A stretch of 8,330 bases of DNA from PVC group bacterium (GCA_022560555.1 JADFSZ010000074.1:1-8330); one strand, 5' to 3'; counted from the first letter of the stretch, positions 1 to 5,594 are shown. A program made the numbers and translations. The notes: generated by a model not told the origin, from the letters alone.

Positions 1-465
1 TCTTATCTTTAGTCCCATCGTGAGCAGATCCGGGCTCTTTTTGATCCTATCGATCCTAGACTCCGGTCTTTTCAATGAAACAGCTTTTTTCAATGAAATA
101 ACTTTTTTCAATGAAACAAGCTCTTTGGGTAAGGGGTTTAGCGGATTATGATGTTCAAGACGGTACGGATGCGCTTCTACAGAAGTCAGTTTGGCTAATA
201 ACATGGATTCTTGAGAAACTTTTTTCAGACTGAGCGCATCCAGCGGATGCGCTCGGTCTGATTCCGTAATCTTTTCATTAGGAGGAGCATCCAAAATGTC
301 TTCAGCCTCAGAAACGGATTCCTCAAAAACAGCGTGAACAATGATGGGCGCTCTCGGTTTTTCTTTTGTATCGTGCGCGTTAAAAAACCCGCCCGGCATG
401 CCGGACATAAAGGCCAAATGAATAAGACTTGAGCCGAAAACAGCGCCCCAAAGGGATTTTTTCAT
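1..465 (-). CDS. Partial membrane-anchored protein, TonB-like N-terminus, unknown function
   Basis: An open frame of 155 codons runs from an ATG at 465 to the window edge, so the C-terminus is missing. In-frame stops (TAA TGA) just upstream support this start; the ribosome binding site is weak (AAAGG about 8-10 bases ahead). The N-terminus is short and basic (MKK) followed by a hydrophobic stretch at about residues 5-27 (with SSLIHLAFM), as in TonB-type or other single-pass inner-membrane anchors; it has no prepilin cleavage motif. Residues 36-75 are acidic and proline-containing. Residues 117-133 hold three tandem hexapeptides of the form xxSLKK, and a related SLKKV occurs at 79-83. The gene follows three pilin genes, so it may belong to the same envelope machine, where MSHA loci usually carry further accessory genes. 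The family is not recognised; the TonB resemblance is only at the N-terminus. Confidence is high that it is coding and low for function. Confidence 0.72.
   Translation of the reverse strand, partial: MKKSLWGAVFGSSLIHLAFMSGMPGGFFNAHDTKEKPRAPIIVHAVFEESVSEAEDILDAPPNEKITESDRAHPLDALSLKKVSQESMLLAKLTSVEAHPYRLEHHNPLNPLPKELVSLKKVISLKKAVSLKRPESRIDRIKKSPDLLTMGLKIR
73..126 (-). repeat. Three 18-bp in-frame tandem repeats encoding xxSLKK
   Basis: Units at 109-126, 91-108 and 73-90 read, on the minus strand, as variants of AAAAAAGTTATTTCATTG. The 18-base period keeps the reading frame and yields LVSLKK, VISLKK and AVSLKR. The monomer closely resembles the 17-bp tandem unit found upstream of the same gene's start. 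Confidence 0.85.
225..261. repeat. 37-base near-perfect palindrome inside the partial CDS
   Basis: Arms 225-241 and 245-261 are complementary over 17 positions with a single mismatch (231/255) around a 3-base centre AGC; the inner 10 bp (232-241 with 245-254) are perfect. It lies within codons for about residues 69-81 of the partial gene. No T-run follows on either strand, so it is not an ordinary intrinsic terminator. The flanking coding frame stays open through it. Confidence 0.85.
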
Positions 466-564
466 TGAACAACCTTTTTCATTAAAAAACTTGTTTCATT
501 AAAAAAACTGTTTCATAGAAAACACTTTTTCAGTAAAAAATCATTTTCAGTGAAAAATCATTTT
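463..564 (-). repeat. Six tandem 17-bp units spanning stop and start codons
   Basis: Six units of exactly 17 bases occupy 463-479, 480-496, 497-513, 514-530, 531-547 and 548-564. On the minus strand they read approximately AAAAAGTTTTTTTAATG; each ends in ATG (last four) or CTG (first two). The first unit contains the stop codon of the MshD-like gene (558-560) and the last ends in the start codon of the next gene (463-465), so the array fills the whole intergenic gap. Because 17 is not a multiple of three, the start triplets fall in successive frames. Confidence 0.9.
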
Positions 565-1061
565 TTGATTTTTAAACCTGACAAAACAACCTCTTCATCT
601 GACAACCACAAGACCTGCACTTGAATTTTTTTATAATCTGTACTTCCGTCTGTTGTATCCGAATCCAAATCGTCTGATAATACATTCGCGACAATTACAT
701 TTCTGGTATATTGGGTAAAATCACTCAACACAAGGCCCTGCCTGTCTTGAGGAGGCTGACTCGTCCAATCATCATAATCATCCACATCATCAAAAAGATT
801 TCGAGGTCCCGCGAGGAGTTCCCCCGCCTCCCGTCCGAAAGAACCGGCCGGCAAACCGGTGTCTTCAAAATCTTTGGACAAAACCTCAGCGAGTAAACCT
901 TGGGCCAAGTTGAGAGCAACATACGTACTAACTGGTTTGGCCGTGCGTGTTATAACAAGAGAAAATTGATCCATAAGCCCAACCAAAGCCACTCCTAAAA
1001 TAATGATGACCAAAATAAGTTCAATCAGTGTAAATCCGGATCTAGGACAATATTTTATCAT
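558..1061 (-). CDS. MshD-like type IV pilin / pseudopilin
   Basis: A 167-residue prepilin. The leader is nine residues (MIKYCPRSG) with the cleavage site G|FTLIE, Glu at mature position 5, and a hydrophobic helix to about residue 32, the class III signal processed by a PilD-type prepilin peptidase. The body after the helix (Pro in TAKPVS, ALNLAQGLLAEVLSKDFED, then FDDVDDYDDW near residues 90-98) resembles MSHA pilin MshD; this is recognition of a pattern, not an alignment. Its role would be a minor pilin at the tip or initiation complex of a type IV pilus or type II secretion pseudopilus in the inner membrane. It follows the MshC/GspH-like gene by 30 bases and lacks a clear Shine-Dalgarno, so it probably depends on coupling or read-through. 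Its last codons run into the 17-bp repeat array. A GspI-like assignment is the main alternative. Confidence 0.85.
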   Translation of the reverse strand: MIKYCPRSGFTLIELILVIIILGVALVGLMDQFSLVITRTAKPVSTYVALNLAQGLLAEVLSKDFEDTGLPAGSFGREAGELLAGPRNLFDDVDDYDDWTSQPPQDRQGLVLSDFTQYTRNVIVANVLSDDLDSDTTDGSTDYKKIQVQVLWLSDEEVVLSGLKIKK

Positions 1062-1091
1062 GGCTTGAATGATTTAGAATAAAATTCTGCT

Positions 1092-1622
1092 CTAATTATG
1101 AATGTGCCCGGTTCCCGGCTCAATAAAAATCGTCCGAGTCGAAATGCCGTTCGACAAAACAACTTCCCCTAAAACAACCATCGTATCATTGGTGTCTCCC
1201 ATAAGAGGCTCTCCAAAAACATTAAACTTCACAATCTGAGAGCCGTCAAACGATGCAGAATCAATATGAACGTTTTTAAAAATTCCCTGATTTAATTGAT
1301 TCACAAACGGCCCCAAATCATGCGGATTACTGATTTGATCCGTTGTGTCATCCCCCTCAAACACATAGTACAAATCAGCCGGAATGTCAAAAAAAACCCC
1401 GTAAATCGCGTGCCGGGTGACACTCAAACGCTGTGTAAAACGCATGTCCGAAATCACCCGGTCCACAGCACTCGATAACCTGACAGCAGGTACCACGCGC
1501 ATACGGGGAATAAGGACAAGCGACAAAACACCTATGATCCCGAGAACAAGAATAAGCTCCATAAGTGAAAACCCCTTTTTAAACCGGCTGCGATGCGATG
1601 ACAAACAAAAAAAGGGAGGCAT
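1092..1622 (-). CDS. MshC/GspH-like type IV pilin / pseudopilin
   Basis: A 176-residue prepilin when started at ATG 1622. The leader then is 17 residues ending RFKKG, with cleavage G|FSLMELILVLG and Glu at mature position 5; the hydrophobic helix runs to about residue 39. The middle (SSAVDRVISDMRFTQRLSVT) matches the region just after the helix in GspH/FimT and MshC minor pilins. An in-frame ATG at 1661 exists but has no ribosome binding site and would place the terminator hairpin inside the gene. ATG 1622 has AAGGGAGG nine bases upstream, so it is preferred, although its Shine-Dalgarno and start codon lie in opposite arms of that hairpin. A TTG at 1604 is a further alternative giving an 11-residue leader but without a ribosome binding site. 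The product is probably a low-abundance minor pilin needed for assembly. Confidence 0.85.
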   Translation of the reverse strand: MPPFFCLSSHRSRFKKGFSLMELILVLGIIGVLSLVLIPRMRVVPAVRLSSAVDRVISDMRFTQRLSVTRHAIYGVFFDIPADLYYVFEGDDTTDQISNPHDLGPFVNQLNQGIFKNVHIDSASFDGSQIVKFNVFGEPLMGDTNDTMVVLGEVVLSNGISTRTIFIEPGTGHIHN

Positions 1623-1640
1623 CCATGGATGCCTCCCTTT
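1602..1640 (-). terminator. Intrinsic terminator hairpin overlapping the next gene's RBS and start
   Basis: Bases 1611-1640 form a perfect 30-base palindrome: an 11-bp GC-rich stem (GGGAGGCATCC with GGATGCCTCCC) around AT, extended by A/T pairs. On the minus strand it is followed at once by TTTTTTTGTTTG (1613 downward), the classic intrinsic terminator layout. It lies 36 bases after the stop codon of the major pilin-like gene (1677). The 5' arm holds AAGGGAGG and the 3' arm holds the ATG at 1622 of the next pilin gene. Confidence 0.85.
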
Positions 1641-1676
1641 GATCTTAATCCTTAGATTCATAAAAGCTTGTTTCTA

Positions 1677-2066
1677 TTACTGTTCGGAAAACCTTCCTGT
1701 TGCCGGATCATACACGTAAGTTCGGTCTGAGCTGCCTACCGGAACAGTATATGTGTTCGAATCACGCGGCTCGTTTTCCCATTGACTTTCAGTTAATCCC
1801 AACTGATCCAAAACAACCTCAAACAATCCTGTGTTGGACTGGTCAACCTCAAGATCATCCGGCCACCGATCAAAACCGTTCACAAGATCTTCCGCGTGAT
1901 AAATCATGATACCCGCTCTCACAGCGCCAACCACTCCGTCCACAGCAGCCTCTTGAGCATCTTCTCTCAAATCTATAAAACGAGGAACAGCAACAACAGC
2001 GAGAATTCCCAGAATAACAATGACCATGATCAGTTCAATCAGAGTAAAACCTTTATTCTTCGCCAT
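1677..2066 (-). CDS. Major MSHA-like type IV pilin / GspG-type pseudopilin
   Basis: A 129-residue prepilin from ATG 2066, which has a near-perfect AAGGAGG seven bases upstream (2074-2080); longer in-frame extensions would put 41 extra residues ahead of the leader and overlap the promoter, so they are rejected. The leader MAKNKG is followed by cleavage before FTLIELIMVIVILGILAVV, with Glu at mature position 5. The post-helix segment PRFIDLREDAQEAAVDG is typical of MSHA-type pilins. The mature chain is about 123 residues, small like major pilins, and acidic toward the middle. It is first in its unit with its own promoter and is closed by a terminator, which fits the high output expected of a major subunit. 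The product sits in the inner membrane and is extracted into a pilus or pseudopilus. Which of the two cannot be decided here, because no assembly ATPase or secretin is in the window. Confidence 0.88.
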   Translation of the reverse strand: MAKNKGFTLIELIMVIVILGILAVVAVPRFIDLREDAQEAAVDGVVGAVRAGIMIYHAEDLVNGFDRWPDDLEVDQSNTGLFEVVLDQLGLTESQWENEPRDSNTYTVPVGSSDRTYVYDPATGRFSEQ

Positions 2067-2073
2067 CTGCTTT

Positions 2074-2080
2074 CCTCCTT
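2074..2080 (-). promoter_or_regulatory. Strong Shine-Dalgarno for the major pilin-like gene
   Basis: AAGGAGG on the minus strand, seven bases before the ATG at 2066. It fixes the start of the pilin gene and is one of the strongest ribosome binding sites in the window, in contrast to the absent or occluded sites of the two following pilin genes. Confidence 0.85.
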
Positions 2081-2114
2081 TCGAGTTTATGAATATATAG
2101 TTGTAACACCTACT

Positions 2115-2144
2115 ATTATAAGCACAAAAAGCCAAATACTTCAA
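2115..2144 (-). promoter_or_regulatory. Sigma70-type promoter for the pilin unit
   Basis: The -35 box TTGAAG (2139-2144) and a consensus -10 box TATAAT (2115-2120) are separated by 18 bases on the minus strand. Transcription would begin near 2108, giving a leader of about 42 bases before the pilin ATG at 2066. It lies in the gap after the phosphofructokinase stop (2173), so the pilin genes can be expressed separately from the upstream metabolic genes. Confidence 0.75.
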
Positions 2145-2172
2145 CCAAAAAATCCTTTTCCGTTCTAAAAGC

Positions 2173-3390
2173 TCAATAATGCCGGTCAACGATTTCTGTT
2201 ATCTCAACACATTCGGCTTTGAAATCTTGCTTCGAAGAACGTCCAAAACATACGCCCAAAGATTCATAGAATTCAACAACACTGAGATCTACGTATCTTG
2301 GCACAATAGCATCTTGAGTTTTCATATAGCGCACTTGATGGCCTTTCACATCAACCACCGTAACTCCGGATAAACCCTGCTTCAGCAATATCACAGCAGC
2401 GGCACCCGCTTCCCGCCCAAAACTGACATCAAAAGCAGAAGTTTGTCCGCAACGCACCAAATGTCCGGGGCGAACATCCCGAATCTCAGGAATTTCATAC
2501 AGATCCTGAACAAACATTCCGGTGGTCTCCATAAATTGACGCAATTCGGCATCTTGTTTCATACGCTTTTCAACCTGTTGACACACATATTTACCCGCCC
2601 CGGCCAATTTCTTATGTCCAAAAGTATCCAATCCGGCCGATTCATCATAAATTCCTTTTCCATTGATATCTTTCAAGCCCTCCGCAACAACAATGGTGTA
2701 CGTTCCGGACTTCACATCGCTTTTTTCAATGCGACCCATATAAACCTTTTTCATATGTTCATACACAATGTCCATATCAACGGGAACTTCCGGGATGAGA
2801 ATACAGTCCGCGTCCGCCCCAAGGCCGCCCCGAAAAGCCGTATGTCCGGCATATCGCCCAAACACTTCAACCACAATAATACGGTTGTGGGTCTTCCCTG
2901 TCGTTTTTAAATCAACCACAAATTGGCTAATACGGTTAATGGTGGAGTCCCCCCCGACAGAATAAGGCTGAAGATCCAAATCCATCGTTTTTGGAGCTTG
3001 CACACAGGCGATCCCGTGGCTAGCGAGATCCACCATCACGGATCCGGTATCATCTCCTCCGCTAATCACCAGCCCGTCAATTTGAAATTTTTCTAAACCC
3101 TGTTTAATACGCTGATACTTTTGCTCATCCTTAATTTTCTTGATTTTCACGCGAGAATGTCCGGCCTCGGAACCCGCTAGATTCGAATCGATAAAATCAA
3201 CTCTTTGAGGCGTCAGTGTCACCAATTCTTTAAATTGAATCAAGTTGTAAAGACCGGCATATCCGTTCGGAATGATAACAATCTCAATCCCGTTACGAAG
3301 GGCCATTTGCGCCGCTCCTTTAATCACAGCGTTCAGGCCTCCGCAATCTCCACCACTCGTAATCACTCCAATTCGTTTCATCTCTCCCAC
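2173..3390 (-). CDS. pfkA: 6-phosphofructokinase, pyrophosphate-type active site
   Basis: A 405-residue cytoplasmic phosphofructokinase that phosphorylates fructose 6-phosphate to fructose 1,6-bisphosphate. The N-terminal glycine loop is TSGGDCGGLN (residues 11-20; families usually have P where the first G after C stands). GGDD at 111-114 has Asp where ATP enzymes such as E. coli PfkA have Gly104, and PKTMDLD at 133-139 has Lys where they have Gly124; both changes mark PPi-dependent enzymes. The two catalytic-loop Asp residues (137, 139) remain, but the Asn between them in the usual IDND is Leu. VVEVFGRYAGH (173-183) is the sugar-binding segment. At about 405 residues it is longer than the 320-residue E. 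coli type. The GTG at 3390 has AAGGAGG five bases upstream; an ATG at 3381 would give the more usual MKRIGV start. PPi use is inferred. It lies downstream of gmhA-rfaE2, so a heptulose substrate is also possible. Confidence 0.93.
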   Translation of the reverse strand: MGEMKRIGVITSGGDCGGLNAVIKGAAQMALRNGIEIVIIPNGYAGLYNLIQFKELVTLTPQRVDFIDSNLAGSEAGHSRVKIKKIKDEQKYQRIKQGLEKFQIDGLVISGGDDTGSVMVDLASHGIACVQAPKTMDLDLQPYSVGGDSTINRISQFVVDLKTTGKTHNRIIVVEVFGRYAGHTAFRGGLGADADCILIPEVPVDMDIVYEHMKKVYMGRIEKSDVKSGTYTIVVAEGLKDINGKGIYDESAGLDTFGHKKLAGAGKYVCQQVEKRMKQDAELRQFMETTGMFVQDLYEIPEIRDVRPGHLVRCGQTSAFDVSFGREAGAAAVILLKQGLSGVTVVDVKGHQVRYMKTQDAIVPRYVDLSVVEFYESLGVCFGRSSKQDFKAECVEITEIVDRHY

Positions 3391-3430
3391 AACATCCTCC
3401 TTGACTTAAACCAGGTCGATCCCACAGCGC

Positions 3431-3904
3431 TTAAAGCGCTTTGATCCTACTGATCATTTCGGTTGTTGAAAATCCGTCTAAAAAATCAATTGTAGCCACT
3501 TTCCCTCCGTACGCCTCTACTGTATCGGCCCCCACAATCTCGTTCTTTCGATAATCCCCTCCCTTAACCAAAATGTCGGGCTTAACAAGCTCAATCAGTT
3601 TCTGAGGTGTGTCATCATCAAAAAAAACAACATAATCAACACTCGTCAAAGACGCCAAAACACACGCACGATCTTTTTCACAAACAAGTGGACGCTTCGG
3701 CCCCTTGATACGCTTGACAGAGGCGTCCGTGTTTAATCCTACGACAAGACAGTCTCCCATATTTTTCGCGTGATTAAGATAATACACGTGTCCGGGATGG
3801 AGTATATCAAAACACCCGTTTGTGAAAACAATGGTCTTTTTTTCACTTTTGATTTTTTCTAACAAGGGCCGAACAGAATCCCCATTTTGAATTTTCGAAT
3901 CCAT
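3431..3904 (-). CDS. rfaE2: D-glycero-beta-D-manno-heptose 1-phosphate adenylyltransferase (RfaE2/HldE C-domain)
   Basis: A 157-residue stand-alone nucleotidyltransferase that joins heptose 1-phosphate and ATP to give ADP-heptose, the LPS inner-core precursor. TNGCFDILHPGHV (28-40) contains the HxGH nucleotide-binding motif at 36-39. GDCLVVGLNTDASVKRIKGP (50-69), DTPQKLI, PDILVKGGDY (109-118) and GFSTTEMI (144-151, with the STT signature) are arranged as in the C-terminal domain of bifunctional HldE. The N-terminal kinase domain is absent, so a separate HldA/RfaE1 kinase would be required; none is in the window. The ATG at 3904 is one base after the stop of gmhA (3906) and has no good Shine-Dalgarno, indicating translational coupling. 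Related cytidylyltransferases such as TagD share the fold, but the KGP, VKGGDY and STT motifs favour RfaE2. Confidence 0.93.
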   Translation of the reverse strand: MDSKIQNGDSVRPLLEKIKSEKKTIVFTNGCFDILHPGHVYYLNHAKNMGDCLVVGLNTDASVKRIKGPKRPLVCEKDRACVLASLTSVDYVVFFDDDTPQKLIELVKPDILVKGGDYRKNEIVGADTVEAYGGKVATIDFLDGFSTTEMISRIKAL

Positions 3905-3905
3905 A

Positions 3906-4487
3906 TTATTTGGGGAACATTTCCTTTTCTACCATTTCACATATTAAGTGCCCTACCAGCATCATCCCCTGTTGAATCAAAGCCGTATCGTCCGAGGGAA
4001 TAATCAAAAGATGATCAGCGCATTTTTCTAGTCCTTGAGATGATGATCCCGTCCAAACCATGGTACTTGCCCCTTTCGTCCGTGCTCTCTCAAGCCCCAA
4101 GATCACATTTTGGGATCGACCACTGGTTGTCAAACCCACGCACACATCCTTCACATCCACCAAGCCCTCGATTTGTCGGGCAAATATATGATCGTATCCA
4201 TAGTCATTCGCCAAACACGTCAACACAGCCGGATTGCTCGTGAGAGCCAACGCCGGCAGAGCCAAACGGTCTTTTTTAAATCGTCCGATAAATTCGGCGG
4301 CGAGATGCATGGCATCGGCCGCACTTCCGCCGTTTCCAAAAAACACAATTTTTCCGTTATTTTTCAATATCTCGACAAAAACAGAAAACACATGATAAAT
4401 ATCATCCACATTACTTTGAATCATCTGTTGTTTCAAATCCACATCTCTTTCTATGGCTTTGACAATATCATTACGTTTAGAGCTCAT
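3906..4487 (-). CDS. gmhA: Phosphoheptose isomerase (sedoheptulose 7-phosphate isomerase)
   Basis: A 193-residue SIS-domain protein converting sedoheptulose 7-phosphate to D-glycero-D-manno-heptose 7-phosphate, the first step to ADP-heptose, in the cytoplasm. FGNGGSAADAMHLAAEFIGR (50-69) is the sugar-phosphate loop; ALPALALT, ANDYGYDHIFARQIE (93-107) and TTSGRSQNV (120-128) follow in the order seen in GmhA. The zinc ligands known for E. coli GmhA (His61, Glu65, Gln172, His180) fall at the same numbers here. The start at 4487 has AAAGGAG about eight bases upstream. DiaA-like SIS proteins are the main alternative, but the ligands and the adjacent rfaE2 make GmhA the better call. Confidence 0.95.
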   Translation of the reverse strand: MSSKRNDIVKAIERDVDLKQQMIQSNVDDIYHVFSVFVEILKNNGKIVFFGNGGSAADAMHLAAEFIGRFKKDRLALPALALTSNPAVLTCLANDYGYDHIFARQIEGLVDVKDVCVGLTTSGRSQNVILGLERARTKGASTMVWTGSSSQGLEKCADHLLIIPSDDTALIQQGMMLVGHLICEMVEKEMFPK

Positions 4488-4513
4488 AAGGGCTCTCCTT
4501 TACTTGGTAAAAT

Positions 4514-5146
4514 TCATGAGCGGTATGGATGAGCTTGAGTTCCTTGGGGCGCCTCAACACCATCATCTTTCGCCGGTCGTTGAGGCATAATGCGATCGAT
4601 ACTGACATAAACACGAACTTTTGTTTCTACACCCAAAAGCTCTTCCATGCTTTTTCGAATCTTCTCTTGGACATTGTCAGCAATATCAGGAACGTTGGAT
4701 CCGGCCCAAATGGAAACACGGCTATAAACCCGCACCTCACTCTTTTTGGTCTTGATCTTGGAGCGCACATCCCGCACTTCTTCAATTTTGACTCCGCATT
4801 TCTGTATAAATTCTTCGACGGCCGCGAGAGAAATACGGATTTCACCTAAAGAATTACGAATAGAGATAAACTTAGCTTTACGCCCTCGGCTAATGAGAAT
4901 TTTTAGAATGCTATAGCCCATCAAAAACAAAACGGTCCCGAATAAAAACACGAGCAATGTTTGATACAAACTGCTTCCCATCGTCACACGAAACCAATCA
5001 AAAAATGCGGGGCAGGCTTGATAAATCTCTGAGTCCTCAGGGAGAACATTGATCGAAAAACTCAAAAGCAAAAGCAAAATAACAGCTCCGATCCCCAGCA
5101 AAAAAACCGCGTAAAATACCAGCATAAAGCGACCTCTTTTTAACAT
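4514..5146 (-). CDS. amaP: Membrane-anchored Asp23-like protein (AmaP type)
   Basis: A 210-residue protein with two predicted membrane helices (about 7-31 and 60-85) joined by an external loop, then an Asp23-like cytoplasmic domain from about residue 99 (LGEIRISLAAVEEFIQKCG, then VRVYSRVSIWAGSNVPDIAD, ending RVYVSIDRI near 178-186) and a short polar tail. This matches AmaP, which in Staphylococcus aureus anchors Asp23 at the membrane. The start at ATG 5146 is chosen because AGGA of GCAGGAAAGCT precedes it and it lies 13 bases after the stop of the preceding Asp23-domain gene (5160); upstream in-frame starts at 5170 and 5191 would overlap that gene. The pairing with a soluble Asp23 paralogue supports a functional couple. 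Function in diderms is not established. Confidence 0.85.
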   Translation of the reverse strand: MLKRGRFMLVFYAVFLLGIGAVILLLLLSFSINVLPEDSEIYQACPAFFDWFRVTMGSSLYQTLLVFLFGTVLFLMGYSILKILISRGRKAKFISIRNSLGEIRISLAAVEEFIQKCGVKIEEVRDVRSKIKTKKSEVRVYSRVSIWAGSNVPDIADNVQEKIRKSMEELLGVETKVRVYVSIDRIMPQRPAKDDGVEAPQGTQAHPYRS

Positions 5147-5159
5147 AGCTTTCCTGCTC

Positions 5160-5594
5160 CTAGCGTTCATCCTTAATGTTCTGAATATCAATGTTCACTT
5201 GACGCACTTCCATCTCTGTCAAATCACGAATCTTTTTAGAAATGTTCCGTTGAAGTTCTTTTATGACATGAGGAATGTTCACACCATAGTCGACCTTGAC
5301 ATACAGCTGAAGCGTGAGTTTACCATCCTTTTCCTCAAGCTGGATACCTTTTTCTAGTTTCTTCTTTTTGAACAACTTTATTACGCCATCCACAAAACTG
5401 TAAGGCAGAGGATAAACCCCATCGGTTTCCGTCAACACGATACCCACGATGGACAAGATCACCTGTTCATGAATACGAAGATTCCCCAACCCCGGATCTC
5501 TTGCTAAAAATGTTTTGTGTTTGTCAGCTTTTTCCAAACAGGCATCTTGTTTTTTTTCGTTTTTAAGATTTCTTTTGCGAACCGAATCCAACAC
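5160..5594 (-). CDS. Asp23/Gls24 family protein (YqhY-like)
   Basis: A soluble protein of about 144 residues. After a charged, lysine-rich N-terminal segment of about 33 residues comes the Asp23 domain: LGNLRIHEQVILSIVGIV, a TDGVYPL turn, a lysine-rich stretch, then LQLYVKVDYGVNIPHVIKEL and an amphipathic C-terminal part ending in DIQNIKDER. No ATG lies in the frame ahead of the domain. GTG 5594 is chosen because a GGGGGGAG run lies just upstream; it overlaps accC by 32 bases. TTG 5633 (overlap 71 bases) and TTG 5537 (no overlap, no ribosome binding site) are alternatives. In Bacillus subtilis the Asp23-family gene yqhY follows accB-accC and has been linked to control of acetyl-CoA carboxylase, so a similar role is a reasonable inference. 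The next gene encodes its likely membrane partner, AmaP. Confidence 0.82.
   Translation of the reverse strand: MLDSVRKRNLKNEKKQDACLEKADKHKTFLARDPGLGNLRIHEQVILSIVGIVLTETDGVYPLPYSFVDGVIKLFKKKKLEKGIQLEEKDGKLTLQLYVKVDYGVNIPHVIKELQRNISKKIRDLTEMEVRQVNIDIQNIKDER

Noticed and set aside
1623-1661. In-frame upstream start (ATG 1661) for the MshC/GspH-like gene
   Set aside because: There is no Shine-Dalgarno ahead of it, it would give a 30-residue leader, and it would place the terminator stem inside the coding region.
2067-2189. 41-residue N-terminal extension of the major pilin-like gene
   Set aside because: It overlaps the promoter and the end of the phosphofructokinase gene, and the short leader from ATG 2066 with AAGGAGG is the normal prepilin layout.
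2443-2910. 155-codon plus-strand open frame opposite the phosphofructokinase gene
   Set aside because: It is antisense to a conserved enzyme and has no recognisable protein features.
3379-3393. Five-codon mini-ORF (ATG at 3393) ending in an ATGA overlap with ATG 3381 of the phosphofructokinase gene
   Set aside because: Its ATG directly abuts the AAGGAGG with no spacing, so initiation there is unlikely; the Shine-Dalgarno better serves the GTG at 3390.
3426-3440. Inverted repeat AGCGCTT-A-AAGCGCT across the rfaE2 stop codon, as a terminator
   Set aside because: The stem is only 6-7 bp and is followed by GTGGGATCG without a T-run, so it does not qualify as an intrinsic terminator; each half is itself a 6-base palindrome.
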